Origin: Gigantopelta aegis
Lineage: Eukaryota > Mollusca > Gastropoda > Neomphalida > Peltospiridae
Direction: 5' to 3'
Length of the DNA stretch: 64,000 nt
Assembly (NCBI RefSeq): GCF_016097555.1
Contig: NW_024533024.1
Span: 48,012-112,011 of the forward strand
Part shown: piece after piece, positions 35,252 to 47,108 of the stretch
Layout: the number at the start of each line of letters is the position of its first letter
Position numbering within the stretch: the stretch's first letter is position 1
Program-made: the position numbers and the translations under genes
Notes under the pieces: model-generated
What the model saw: the letters and a program-made list of their open reading frames with translations, nothing else
Databases searched by the model: none
What the model was told of the DNA's origin: nothing

Positions 35252-37535
35252 CTATCCTTTCAATGAAGACATGCCCGCCTTCATAACTTCATCACTAATA
35301 ATAAATTACTAGCAATAGTTGTGCTAAAAGAACAAAAGGTAATTAAATAATAATAATATATATATTATAATACCAGGAATGCAGGAGCTGACGTTTAACT
35401 CTATAATTGTCCCATATTCCTTCATCAGCAGGTATCATGGCTTCTCCTGATGTCAAGTTAAGTCCAACAGGTTGACCTGAGCTCTCATATTCCTCTTGAA
35501 GTTTGACAGATGACTCTTGAGGATCAAAACCAGAGTTTTGAGCAAGAACTTTTGGAATAACCATCAATGCTTCAGCATAAGCCTAACATTAGAGTTAGCT
35601 ATAAAAAAAACAACAAGGTCAATGTTACCTTGACGCCATTTTTAGCACGTCCAGAGACTGTTGACAGAAATTCAGAAGATGTCAATGCCACATATGCAGC
35701 AACTTCAAAAGCTCCACCTCCAGGAACAATGGAACCTAAAATAATAAAATACATTATTAAGAAGGTTTCCCATTAGGTCATAGTAATAACCGTCTTCAAT
35801 AGCATTCTTAACAGCTCTCAGTCCATCATGTACAGCATCTTTAATTTGTGTCAGTGTGTGTTTTTATTAGGTCCTTTGATAAGTATACTAACAGAATGTG
35901 GATTAGATACTTCTTCTAAAAAGGTATATTTATTTTCACCCTATAATATATAAAGATAATTAAATAAAATATTTAATTTATTTACCAGAACATGTTCATA
36001 AACTAAGCCAGCGTGTCCAAGACATTCGGGACTTAAATCTTCAAATGAATTCATAGCCACGCCTCCACATGCAAGCACCAATCTAATGAATAAATTATTT
36101 TTATTATAATTACAGGGACATGCTACCTCTCCATATTTCTACGTTTAGCTCTCCTTAATGCCGTATTCCCTCCTTAGCTAACATATCCAGAGATATTGGG
36201 TCAATCCCCTTTAATTAAAAATAATTATTATTGTAATTAATGGAACTAACCTTCTGATTTATTACAACAAAACTTTTATTACTTCCATTACAGACCTAAT
36301 AAAGGACTTGACTAATAAACAAAGGATTATTTTTATTGACCTGTTTTTTTAACTTATAACTTGACGAACTTTATCGTCAGTGAATTTCCTTTCAGCCGAG
36401 ACAAGTTTTTCTCTCTCTTCAGCAGACTTATAAAAAAAACCCACTGTTAACTTCACTACAAAAAATACAATAAAACTGAAACTAGAAAGACCACTCCTAC
36501 CTTTTTTCATACTCCATAGAAACATTACATGTTAAGATATAAGCATCAGTAACTTTTTTTTTCATATCAGGATGACGAGCGCCATGATCAAAGACTAATC
36601 CTCGAATTAATCTACAACGACTATGATCAGTAATTACTAACACAATATCAATACCTTGTATCAGTATCAGTACGATGCATCATCTCCATGATCTCTACCA
36701 TATGAAGATCAATAGGTTCATCTGATTTCTTGATAGATAAGACGGCATCTACAACCACCTACAGACAGACAGATATAGGAGGTATTCCATAGAGCACATA
36801 CCTCGGTTAGGACATCTGCTATTTCTGGACTTAGCTTAGTTCTCAGTGAAGTACGGGCTATGCTGATAAGTATATCTCTGTCCATCTCTTGAACTACCTT
36901 AACAGTTTCCAATACCTACTAGACTATTATGATCAGTTCTATAATTTATTACCCACTTGTAAAGCCTTCTCTTTGGCTTTCCCAAATCCCTCTACTACAA
37001 TACGAGGGTGCAACCCCTTATTAATTAGTAACAATTATTAATAATATTAATACATCATACCTCTGATATGTAAACATCAGCTTGTTTCAAGAGTTCTCCA
37101 ATAATGAGAACATTAGATGTTGTACCATCTCCAGTAATATCATCCTGTTGTATCATACTAACTAAAATATAATATAGTAATATCATACTTGAGCTGTAGC
37201 TACTCTGGCTAAGAGTGATGCCGTGGGATGTTGTATTTGCTGTAAAAAGGAAATACGTTACCATAGCAACCATTATAAAGTATATACCATTTCATGAAGC
37301 AAGACATTGCCGTCTTTTGTCAGTTTAATATCTCCAGCACCAGATACTAACCTAAATTATTAACAAAATTAAAATTAAAATAATTTTTATGTTTTTTGTA
37401 CATTTCATTGTTCCTCGGGACCTAGATTAGTCCGTAAGACTTCTTGAAGTCCTCTGGCGCCATTAATATTGAGCTGCAGAGCTTGGGCAGCTCGAGCTAC
37501 TTCAGCTTTAGGATGAGGGCTTTAACAGCAGCCAT
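35252..37535 (-). CDS. CCT6A: CCT6 / TCP-1 zeta chaperonin subunit
   Basis: Subunit of the cytosolic chaperonin that folds actin and tubulin. Start 37,535, MAAVKA, then [18 protein letters not shown] (about 37,460), nucleotide-binding [20 protein letters not shown] (about 37,145), [112 protein letters not shown], the apical and C-terminal exons, then [20 protein letters not shown] (about 35,560), [15 protein letters not shown], and a final exon ending [11 protein letters not shown], stop 35,252. LAQNSGFD and the WDNYxVKxQLLHS motif identify the zeta subunit. One missing base in the first exon and one in the last. Divergent from malectin. Confidence 0.93.
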
Positions 37536-37560
37536 CACCGGTAGACTTCCACGTGTCTTC

Positions 37561-37572
37561 TGCGCATGCGCA
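37561..37572. promoter_or_regulatory. Perfect NRF-1 palindrome between CCT6 and malectin
   Basis: TGCGCATGCGCA, the full NRF-1 consensus dimer site, lies 26 bp from the CCT6 start and about 96 bp from the malectin start. A CACGTG E-box sits 13 bp to its left. Such a CG-rich palindrome is unlikely by chance in DNA this AT-rich. Confidence 0.7.
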
Positions 37573-37667
37573 TTAAAGCCTAAATTTCAACTGGGGAATT
37601 TGGACATTTAAGGATCTTCTCATTACTATAGTAATTGATCATTGGCACACATACGCACAGCTCAAGG

Positions 37668-38595
37668 ATGAGAAAAATCATAGTGCTGCGTTCGTGTCAA
37701 GTCTCTATATGATGACGCCAGCTTATGAAGTAATTTATGCTGTTAATTGTGGGGGCCCTAGACATACAGATAGGAATGGTATCAAGTATCGTAAAGATGA
37801 TAATGATGCAGGTGTGGCCTCTGACTTTGGTAAAGGACTTACGATAGCACGAGTACCACCTGAGGATCAAATTCTGTATCAAACAGAACGTTACTATTAT
37901 CGTGATTTTTCCTATGATATCCCGATATCATCAGATGAGACTATTTTGTAGTACTTAAATTTGCAGAGGTCTACTTTCAACGACCTGATGAGAAGGTGAC
38001 CACTCCTCCAATTATGATGTCATAATAATGTCATTTAATTTCAGGTGTTTGATGTGGTACTTAATAACCACCATACAGTTATTAATCACTTAGACATATT
38101 TGCTAGAGTAGGACGAGCTGTAGCATTAGATGAAATAATCCCATTTAATGTTAAAGATGGACAGATAACTGTGAACAGTGAAACAAGTGATTTTGACGGT
38201 ACTCTAGTTGTTGAGGTTGCCAAGGTATAATGAGTAATCAAACAAAGGGGCATACTCTATTTTTTAATGTAGGCTACTCGTGATAATCCTAAAATAAATG
38301 CTATTTGTTGTAGCTAAAGGCAATCCTCAGGGTAAGCTCCTGATAAACTTGATTTATTAGTTCATAATTATTTTAGAGTTTCCTCCCTCTACCTCTATTG
38401 ATACATCATCTAAACCAAAACAAGAACCAAACACAGAATGGGGAGATACAAACAAATAAAGAAAAAAAATTTAAGAAAACATCTGGACCTCGTGTATTAG
38501 ATCATATATCCTCAGACGAGAGCTGGTTTTGGCCTATTACAATAGCTATAGCTATATTTTTACCAGTAATGTTTGGTTTATGTAGATTGAAGTAA
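37668..38595 (+). CDS. MLEC: Malectin, ER Glc2-N-glycan-binding membrane protein
   Basis: ER lectin that binds diglucosylated high-mannose glycans and works with ribophorin I. The start near 37,668 (MRKIIVLRS) is followed after one indel by EVIYAVNCGGPRHTDRNGIK. The lectin domain continues GVASDFGKGLTIARVPPEDQ, ILYQTERYYYRDFSYDIPI, VLKFAEVYFQRPDEKVFDVV, INHLDIFARVGRAVALDEII. After the lectin core come an acidic, Lys-rich linker (KPKQEPNTEWGD), SGPRVLDHISSDESWFWP, a single C-terminal TM segment (ITIAIAIFLPVMFGLC) and a short tail RLK, stop 38,595. Membrane anchor, length and motif order match animal malectin. Indels lie near 37,690, 37,950, 38,300 and 38,440. Confidence 0.92.
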
Positions 38596-38736
38596 CAGAA
38601 CAATATGATAGTACTTTTTTTTATGTCCCAACTCATGATAACTCTCATGAATTAATCATCATATTATTTTTTGTTAATATATGCAATTTAAAAAATTGCT
38701 TTCTTCAAAACTGAAAACATCAGACACTTGAGACAG

Positions 38737-39173
38737 TTAGTCATTGAAGAGATCAAATCCCATATCTTCGTCGCTGTCCTCATCGCTTTCCTCTTTTTTC
38801 TTCTCTTCCTTGACTTCTTCTTTGGCCTCATCTCCACCACCAGCTGTAGCTCCACCTCCAGTTGTTGCAATAGCCACGCCTCCTACCAATTAAACGAAAT
38901 TAGATACAATTATGATAGGAGCTTACCTGATGGAATAGATGCCAATTACTCATTCCCTGTGATATAAGTTCATTGACATCTTTACCGTTCAGTTCTGAGA
39001 TGACCTGTAGTAGAAATATTTAAATATATAATTCAAAATACAAACTATACTTTATCAATACGTTCATCTTCAATTTCCAGACCAACTGACTCCAAGATAG
39101 CCACAATATCACCTTTAGAAGGATTTGCGTTACCTCCTAATACGGCTAACAGGTAAGCTGCCACGTAACGCAT
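38737..39173 (-). CDS. RPLP2: 60S acidic ribosomal protein P2
   Basis: Stalk protein that recruits elongation factors. Start 39,173, MRYVAAYLLAVLGGNANPSK, then GDIVAILESVGLEIEDERID; exon 2 SELNGKDVNELISQG; exon 3 GGVAIATTGGGATAGGGDEA, an acidic Lys/Glu run, and the universal P-protein tail DEDMGFDLF with a final Asn-Asp, stop 38,737. The alanine-rich hinge is shorter than usual and Gly-rich. Head-to-head with MED21; an untranslated first exon may lie in the 210-bp spacer. Confidence 0.93.
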
Positions 39174-39322
39174 GCTAAAGAAAATACTCTCCTTAAATTC
39201 AACGTATCCCCTCAATAATAACAATACTCTTAAATAACTAAATTACTTACATTTAAGTCTTTGGGACACGAAACAAGGTCAGGTTACCAATAGATTTACT
39301 AAGTTTGTGCAATAAAACTCTC

Positions 39323-39340
39323 CACGTGTTCGATCACGTG
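39323..39340. promoter_or_regulatory. Two CACGTG boxes in the RPLP2/MED21 spacer
   Basis: CACGTG occurs at 39,323 and 39,335, a start-to-start spacing of 12 bp, in the 210-bp spacer between the divergent RPLP2 and MED21 starts. The second is embedded in the palindrome TCACGTGA. Myc/Max, USF or TFE-type factors bind such sites. Confidence 0.5.
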
Positions 39341-39383
39341 AGCATAGTCTCACCTACAAGGAGGTTTGGTCTAGCTTGATAAA

Positions 39384-40091
39384 ATGGCTGACAGGTTAAC
39401 ACAAATTGCAAGAAGCAGTTTACTCAAGTACTATAATTAGATACTTGGAATGTTTATTATTTTCTTATTATAGATGGCAGAATATTTTTGTAACAGTATA
39501 GGTATACTACAACAAGGTTCAGAGACTACTAGAACTGGTAATAATATAATAATATTTCATGACTTCTATTGTCTCGTTATTAGATGATAAAGAAGGGTCA
39601 TCTAATTCAGAGAGTGAGTTTACCCCTCTCATTAATTACATAATAACTACATACAGGACAATACTTCATTATTTGCTACATTAATAACACGCACTGCACT
39701 TGATATTGAGACCTTGATTGACTCTTTACCAAGTCAAGAATACACCCAGATAAACAGGTAAACCCTCATAATTAACATAATAATTAATAACATATTGATG
39801 ATATAGTATAAAAACAATGTATGTTGTAAATTATTTTTTGACTCACAAAAAATATTTTGATGAGAACTAATATTTAAAAATAGTGGAAATACTACAAAAA
39901 TTGGAAGTTGAAAATCAACAAAGTGCTGAAAGACTGTCACAGGCTGTAGCTGAAGCAGGTCAGTTTATATAATGTATTATAAATTATTAATAATTATTAA
40001 TAATTATATAGAATTACTATTAACTCAAGTTAGAAGAGCTAGTCAATATGTTAGTAACTGTCAGTTACAACTAACTAATCCTAATAGATAA
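39384..40091 (+). CDS. MED21: Mediator subunit 21
   Basis: Mediator middle-module subunit pairing with MED7. Start 39,384, MADRLTQ, then (one indel in the first exon) LQEAV; exon 2 MAEYFCNSIGILQQGSETTR; exon 3 with NSED; exon 4 NTSLFATLITRTALDIETLI, DSLPSQEYTP; exon 5 EILQKLEVENQQSAERLSQA and VAEA; last exon ELLLTQVRRASQYVSNCQLQ, LTNPNR, stop 40,091. Motif order matches human MED21 (MADRLTQLQDAV, LIDSLPSxE). The gene is compact, with introns of about 40-120 bp. Its 3' end overlaps the apparent 3' coding end of MMAB on the other strand. Confidence 0.9.
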
Positions 40092-41071
40092 TTAAGGGGT
40101 TTTTTACGATAAATTACTTCATTTTTTCCATCTAATTGAGCCATGTAACGAGCTGCCGTAAATAAAAAATCACTAAGTCTGTAAAAAAAATAATGATATG
40201 ACATCACCATGACATCACCTGTTTAAATATTGGACTACTACAGGATCAATATGTCCCTCTCCCGATATATAGGGTAGGACCCTAGAAATATAGGTAATAA
40301 TTGATTACATTGTTCCGCCCACCTTCGTTCAGTTCTTCGGCAGATAGTTCTAGCTAAATGAAGGCAGGCACTTCCTTTACCTCCTGACTTTAATAAGAGT
40401 TATTAACAACACAAAATACAGGGTTTTACTCACTGGTAAAATAAAGTTTTTTAATGGTGGTAGTTTTGTATCTATATTATCAATCCAGTTTTCTAAACGT
40501 TTCACATTACTTTCATTAAATTCAGTTTTAGCTAATTACAGTAACAAACTTATAATAAAGGGGCAGTGTACAATATTACCTAATTTATGGTAGGTAGCTA
40601 ATGAGCGTGGAGTAGCAATATGTGAACCATATCTTGTAACACACCACTGGATCTAGTTTAAAGATGATAACAATTCTAATGGAGACTATATGTATATACC
40701 TCTTGTAACTTCTCTGATAATGTACTACCATTGTCACAAAACTCCCGTGCTAGCCTACATTGACAAGTCACATGAACTTTACATCGATGTCACATGACCT
40801 ACCCAATAGAGGATGAGAGTTCGTATTACTATCCAAGTGCCCTCAAAATGATGTCATCTTTTTGGTAGTCGTTGTCCTGCAAAATTACTAGAAGTCCCTA
40901 GTAATTATATAATAATTATTGTATTAATTAAAGGGTCACCTTTATCACCAGTTTTTAGTATATATTTAATTCTATCTACTGTTGTACAATATCCCCTATA
41001 ATAAGATACACTAATTAATTCTTAATAAACACATTGCATACCTTAGTCCCCAGTAACAGTCTAGCTGTCAT
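40061..41071 (-). CDS. MMAB: MMAB, ATP:cob(I)alamin adenosyltransferase
   Basis: Mitochondrial PduO-type enzyme that makes adenosylcobalamin for methylmalonyl-CoA mutase. Start 41,071, MTARLLLGTKGYCTTVDRIK with ILKTGDKG (the KTGDKG motif). Then PKDD and ILRALG with NTNELSSSIG recoverable across indels near 40,850. Later exons: QEIQWCVT-like (about 40,670), ENWIDNIDTKLPPLKNFILP (about 40,460), SGGKGSACLHLARTICRRTE (about 40,370), GEGHIDPVVVQYLNRLSDFL and FTAARYMAQLDGKNEVIY (40,180-40,110), then RKKPLNYLLGLVSCN, stop 40,061. The C-RRxER and RLSDFLF motifs are catalytic-family hallmarks. If one base in the A-run near 40,103 is wrong the protein would stop about 35 bp earlier and the overlap with MED21 would vanish. 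Confidence 0.85.
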
Positions 41072-41147
41072 TTTTAATAGTATTGCATAGCTTCCTATTT
41101 ATTGAGCCAAGTCCAGACAGTTCTAGGGGTATCACTTCCAATGGCCG

Positions 41148-42924
41148 TCGCCAGGAGGTACTAGTTCGGGTGGTATTCCACGTTTACTTTATAGTGAATC
41201 TGTCCATACTCCTCTTATCCATGAAGGTCATGTTCAATATGGCGTGGTGGGCACTGGTGCAAGTTCTGGAGGGATGTCATCTGATTCAGCTCCTAGAAAT
41301 TATACAGAAGCCTCTTAATCCTGGTTATATTGATGATAATTCAGATACTGGGAATGGAACTATTGAGATACAGTCTTCGCCTACTTCTCCTCGAGCAGTA
41401 GATGAAGAGTGGCACCATTATCAGTCCAAGGAGAGTTAATCTCTCCGTTCTACTGAAGTACAGGTAAGTTTGGAGGTGTGGCTCCATATAATATTTTTTT
41501 CTATTTTAAGGTTCCATGAATTTGTTTCCATATTTAAGAGACACTATCGCACCAAATATGAGGTTTTCTATTAGTGTTCATTACATGTTACACATTTTGT
41601 CATATTATAGGAAGCAGCTTTATTCGTGAAGGAAGGAGAACAAATGATAAATTTGCCTCCCATCCTATGGTCGATACTCTAAGATAGCATACCATCCTTT
41701 TCCATCATCCAGTGTGTTATATGATAGACTTTATAGCATCCTTGTCTGTTATTATCACTTGCTATTATTGAGACACCTTCTATCATACCATATCCAGCTA
41801 ACTATGAAGGAATTGTTGTCGAGTATGTGTTGTGTATTTATTATTGACATGACATCTGTTATAGGTCCATGCAATTGTTTGAGTTAATATTTTCTACTGT
41901 CATTGGTGCCAATATCATTTTGAGATTTATTTGGATGAAACCAAAAACATTTTTAAGACACCGTGCTATGATATCAGTAAGTTAACTCTTCATTTTCGTT
42001 AAAGTTATCTCTCTGACTCTTGTAAATTATAGGCTGTTGTTATGTTACTGATGTACATTGAAGCTATGTTGTGATAGTGAGACAGAAAAACCAGTTTAGG
42101 ATCAACTCGTTGTTTGAGAATTTGTCTTCTTTATTGATAGTTATATTATTGTTGGATGAGAAGGTATGAGAATGAGGATTCTGGAATGGATTGAAGATTT
42201 TAATCCTAGAGTTCTCCGACAAAATCTTTCAATGTTTAAAACCAATACTTGATGTCATGATATTATTGTTTCTTTATGATTGCTGTATTTGCTCTAATGG
42301 GTATGTTACCATAGCAACCTTTTATTAATCAAATATAACTGGTCTAAATTATAGGGTACTATTTATTTGCTGAGAGTGATCCTACGGTATGTCTCTAAAT
42401 CATGTGACATCACATACATTTTTTCATTTAGTTCTTTGATTCTTATTTGAAAGCATTTGTCAGTTTATTTATTACATTAACAACAGCAAAGTTAGTTTAT
42501 ATAAATTATTAATAATATTTTATTGTTTATTTAGTCACCCTGATGTATCTATGGAAGCTTATTTTAATAATCATTTGTCTCCTATTTTCTTTATAACTTA
42601 TCTTTTTGTTACACTATATTTCTTTTCAAATGTTGGTCAGTTACTAGACACATACTATATTGTACAGTTTGTTCATTTTTTCTTAAGTTGTTGGCTGTTG
42701 TGTATTCTAACTTTAATGATGAAGAAAAAGACAAGTTTAGAAAATTGTTTTTCACAAACGGTACAATCTTTTAATTATTATTCATTATTTTGTTATAATT
42801 AGGGAGGCCTTGAGATTGGCTTACTATATATTGGCTAAAGATGGGAAGGAGTCAATTATCATGACTTCCTTCTCTTTATGTTACAATACAAACCTAGAAC
42901 ACGTAAGATGAACCTTTTAATGTC

Positions 42925-42967
<43 letters not shown>

Positions 42968-43070
42968 CTCTACTCTCTCTCTCTCTCTTCTCTCTTCTCC
43001 TCTCTTCTCTCTCTTTTTCTCTCCGTCTCTTCTCTTTTTCTCTCTCTCTCTCCTCTCTCTCTTCCTCTCT

Positions 43071-43109
<39 letters not shown>

Positions 43110-45404
43110 TTCTCTTTCTCTCTCTCTCTCTTTCCTATTCCTCCGGAATCTCTCATATCACTAGCGGAGTTAAGTTATTTTCAAAGGTTTACAAAGAGAT
43201 GAGACAATGTCACATGACACACTTTGTTTGGAGGACTTCTATGTTTTTATGAGATACAAAATTGAAAATGGAAACAAGTTATTTTTACTTAATGTAGTGT
43301 TTTTGTTATATGTCCATTTTCAGGTCAAAGGGGATGGACACACAGTTGCTTGGTATGATGAGTTCCCTATCAGAGTACGACCTGTTTTTGCCTGTAATTA
43401 TTATAATAAATTAAAACTAATTAAATGAAATTTTGTTCTCTAGTTTTTCACAAAATTATCAGGTTTCGTTACTTTAATCTATTATTGGGTAAGTCCTTTT
43501 AATTAATCTCATAATTAGTTCATTTGTTATTAGCATTCATTGTCCAATTAATGCACTATTTCTTATACTCCATACTTTTATTACTAGTCTCTATTGCAGT
43601 AAGTCAAATGTATTTATCATATTTGGAGTATTATAGTCTCTCTCTCACAGGTAAAGATGGAGCAGACAATATAGAGAATGCCCCTGACAGTTATAGTAGA
43701 TATTGTGGTGAAGGCGTTTTATAGCATCTCATAATTCTATTTTATGGATCTTTTGTTTTTACAATTAGTGAGTGATATTTGCTGATATAAGCATATTTTA
43801 TTATATTATAGTTTATCTTGTTGAGATTACTATCGATTACTAGCAGTAGGACCAATAGAGTATTTTAGAAAATGGTGGAACAGGTTTTGATGTTATAATA
43901 TTAATTCAGATGGACATCTTTATTTTTTTTTATTTAATTAGATTTGACTTCATTATTATATTGTCAAGTTTTATTCTCCTCTGTGTTGAGTTAGATGCTG
44001 GTGTTCATCATCCCACACTTCATTATCTCATTGTGTTCAGACCTGTTAAATTATTAAGGTATAAATAAACGAGTGTTCTTTCATAAATCATGTTGTCATC
44101 TAGATTGCTCCGCCTACGAAGACGTTACTATGACATAATGAATACAGTGTTTATTTTAGGACATCGACTGTTAAGGTATAACTCAGTAGTATACCTCAGT
44201 ATATCTCAGTATATACTCTTTTTTATAGTGTTCTCCTTTTGTTATTTGTAATTTATTATTCTTTGCTATTATTGGTATGGAAAATTTTCAAGGGAGAGTC
44301 TATGTAGGTTGTTGGTAAGTTCATTATAAGTATTAGGAATCTCTTGTCATCATTTATTATAGTGAGACAGCACTTTATCAAGTTGGTTCTTATTACACGA
44401 GTAATGGGACACTCTTCTTCTAGTCAAGTGTATTGGTTAAATAATTTTGACAACATTTATCAAAGTTATAGTATGTCAGTGCAACTAAACCACACCTACT
44501 AACTCCACCCTTTTAGTTATCTTGTATGAGGAAATGGTTGTCAATAACTGGGTTTGTCCAGATGGTGAGTCACATGACTATCACATGACCATCACCATAA
44601 ACTAATATAGGAAGGATTTGTGTCAGAAACCAACATTTATGCTCGATTCTTTTTCATTAGTTTTTGGGTGACCACAACAGTGAGTTGACTACCTATATAT
44701 ACTAGAATGATAGCTCCTCTCCTCTCTAGATATGTCTCTCTGTAGTAATAGGCATATATTGTTGATGCTTTTGTCTTCAGAATACAAGATTTCTAAAAAG
44801 AAAAAAAAGTGTAAAGTTCATTCAAGCATGTTTGAATGCAATTGTCATGAATGTAAGAATAATAAATAATATTATAATAATATATTATAATAAATGAATT
44901 ATGTTATCTATAGATCGTAAGAAGCGAGTTTTGGTATCATTGAAAGGTTCGGAGATTAATCAGATAAATATGAAACGACATTAATTGATGAAACAAATCG
45001 TACAAGAAGGAAAAGTCCAACATTTAATCAATTTTAAGAAATCTGAAAAGAATTGATTTTGATCTGATACCTAGTGTAAGCTATCATGTGACTATCACAT
45101 TGACTTGTGACTATATATTTCATTATTAGCGAGAGGTGAAATTTTCAGGTAAAAGGTTGCGAACAAGAGATGATTTAAATTTGGAAATGTATCGTGGAGA
45201 ACTTCAAGTAAGAATGTTCAAATATAGCATCACTATTAATGGTTCACTCCTTTTACTAAGGAATGGATTGACAAGAGAGACAAACAGTTGAGATTGTTAC
45301 AAGATTCACCATATAAAGAGAAAGCTTTCAAAACTGTCCTGTGGGAGAAAACTAAAGGATTTTTATTATTTTTTACTGGAATTAAAACAATTTTTTTAAA
45401 ATAA
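41148..45404 (+). CDS. Two-pore channel, paralogue D
   Basis: Diverged relative of copies A-C and closer to canonical animal TPCs. The N-terminal region (GGIPRLLYSESVHTPLIHEG, about 41,160) leads to the TPC motif EAALFVKEGRTNDKFASHPM (about 41,610). FIWMKPKTFLRHRAM (about 41,925) is the S4-region motif; pore I splits as TTAN joined to HPDVSMEAYFN (about 42,540). The domain II voltage sensor reads LIVFRPVKLLRLLRLRRRYY across an intron (about 44,030-44,130). Pore II is EEMVVNNW (about 44,530), then EGFVSETNIYARFFF and AYIVDAFVFRIQD. The C-terminus REVKFSGKRLRTRDDLNLEM, then KRDKQLRLLQDSPYKEKAF, stop 45,404. The NNW filter motif is intact in sequence, with one extra G just after it. The first exon edge is uncertain because of an indel near 41,318. 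Confidence 0.83.
42929..43136. repeat. Pyrimidine-rich (CT)n microsatellite, about 200 bp
   Basis: CT dinucleotides with interspersed TCC and TTT form an almost pure polypyrimidine strand inside an intron of channel D. Open frames on either strand here (Ser/Leu or Arg/Glu repeats) are products of the repeat, not genes. Mirror symmetry and strand bias make it a candidate triplex (H-DNA) former. Confidence 0.95.
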
Positions 45405-46997
45405 GTAAATAATAACTTTGTGTGTTTTTAAATAAAGAAATTTCAACATTTAGAGAAGTATGTACAACAGGGTTATTAGAAATGTTGATTGATAATATAG
45501 TGGTAGTCATTGTTGCTATAATTACTATTATAATAATAATGGATAATTGTACAATTATACCAGAAAACAAAGGTAAAGTAATCCTATTGTATAATCAACA
45601 GCAATTACTAATTGTAGAAGTGAATAAGCTGATTCTTTTTTATCTTCAAAGAGTACACTGTTAATACTGCAATACAAGTCATAATAATATCAATTATATT
45701 AATTATTATTATTAAGGGGGCTTACTCTGATTGACTGTTTGCCAAGTGGCATCACACCATCCCCAACCAATAACAATCCAATATGGCAATAAAGTTAGGT
45801 TCTCTCTCCCAGAAAATGAGGAAGAAAGAGAGAGTGAGAGAAACAATGACAGCCATAAATACAAAGAGAGAGAATGGTACAAACTTGTATAATCGTCCAA
45901 TAATTACTGAGATAATTCCACTAGTAGCACTATATGTGGAGAACAAAAAAACCTACCCATCTTACACCTACACACTCTGAGATGTAGATCTGTAGAAGAA
46001 ATCAATAATTATAATGTCATATTATTAGTCACAAACTTACATTAGAGAATTCTCCTAATATAAAAGCAGTACCAAATCCATTCAGTAAATATAAAGGTAT
46101 CAAGAACAACATTTTCCATTGAACAAACAATTTAGCTATATCAATTGCAGATTTGAATATAGAATGACATGTAGTTTTGAATGATTGGAACTTAGTATCA
46201 GTACCATAGTTGTCAATGAGAGTTAATGATATCAGTATACCTAGTATAGTACATGTGGCGTATATGGAGACTAAAACGTAATATAAAGTGTCTTGTTTAA
46301 CATGAACTGCATCAGTATTAGTACAACTTGTATTGGTAATCTCTTCACTGTCATTAAAATCATGAACAAAGTTAAATAAAACTGAAGATGAAGTCAAACC
46401 ACCAAAAAACTCGACTTAGTTTAGCAGCTAATACAAAGATACCTGTAAATAATCCTATTGAATGTTGAGTTTTCTCTTTTAACGCTGGAGCATACAAGAC
46501 TGCAGTACGTACGACATGAACATTTGTTGCTACCCAAATTATAACATTACCTAATCCAGTAAAAACAGCACCAGGTATTAATGTGAACCAGTGAGGATAA
46601 TAATTGACTAGTGTATAGATCAATATAATATATAGCCTGAAGTAATAGCATATTTTGTTCCAATAAGTCGTATATAACCAGGTACAAGAAAGATAAATAT
46701 AATTTGTACAGCATATACAGTAGCTGAAGATGCTAGTCTAGTCCTTGATCAGCATTGATACTGCTCTGTAAATTAAATATACCAATTAGTGTACCATAAC
46801 AAAGTATTATTGAGAGAGAGACACCAAATAAATTCTTGTATGCTCTTACTCTGTCACTACAACGTGTTATCTTGTGATCATTATCATCATCTTTGAATTA
46901 AGAGTTCATTATCATCTTGAATTAAGAGATTGTCGTCATCTTGAACCGAGAGTTCGTTATCAATATCATCTTTGCTTGTATCATTATCAGCTTCCAT
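45382..46997 (-). CDS. UNC93-like membrane protein U1
   Basis: Member of the UNC93 branch of the major facilitator superfamily; the transported substrate is unknown. Start 46,997, MEADNDTSK, then acidic 8-residue repeats of the DDNELLIQ type (about three). The first TM region reads RVRAYKNLFGVSLSIILCYG, LIGIFNLQSSINADQG; then YTLVNYYPHWFTLIPGAVFT with GLGNVIIWVATNVHVV, the UNC93 YPxWxTLIPGA signature. Later exons: NFVHDFNDSEEITNTSCTNT (extracytosolic loop with N-glycan sites), LYYVLVSIYATCTILGILI, WKMLFLIPLYLLNGFGTAFI, and C-terminal TM segments ending at 45,382. Frameshifts near 46,890, 46,735 and 46,400. Its stop overlaps the end of channel D by about 20 bp on the opposite strand. Duplicate of U3. 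Confidence 0.78.
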
Positions 46998-47108
46998 TTT
47001 GGGTGTGGTTTACTTATTACTTAGACACTATAACAATAATTATACTATTATATCCGCACATATTTATTTTGCAATTAATAGTACAATAATTACAATATAT
47101 ATAAATTT

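Noticed and set aside
42878-43252. Long Ser/Leu-rich open frame (plus) and Arg/Glu-rich frame (minus)
   Set aside because: Both are translations of the (CT)n/(GA)n microsatellite in a channel D intron; there is no conservation or start context.
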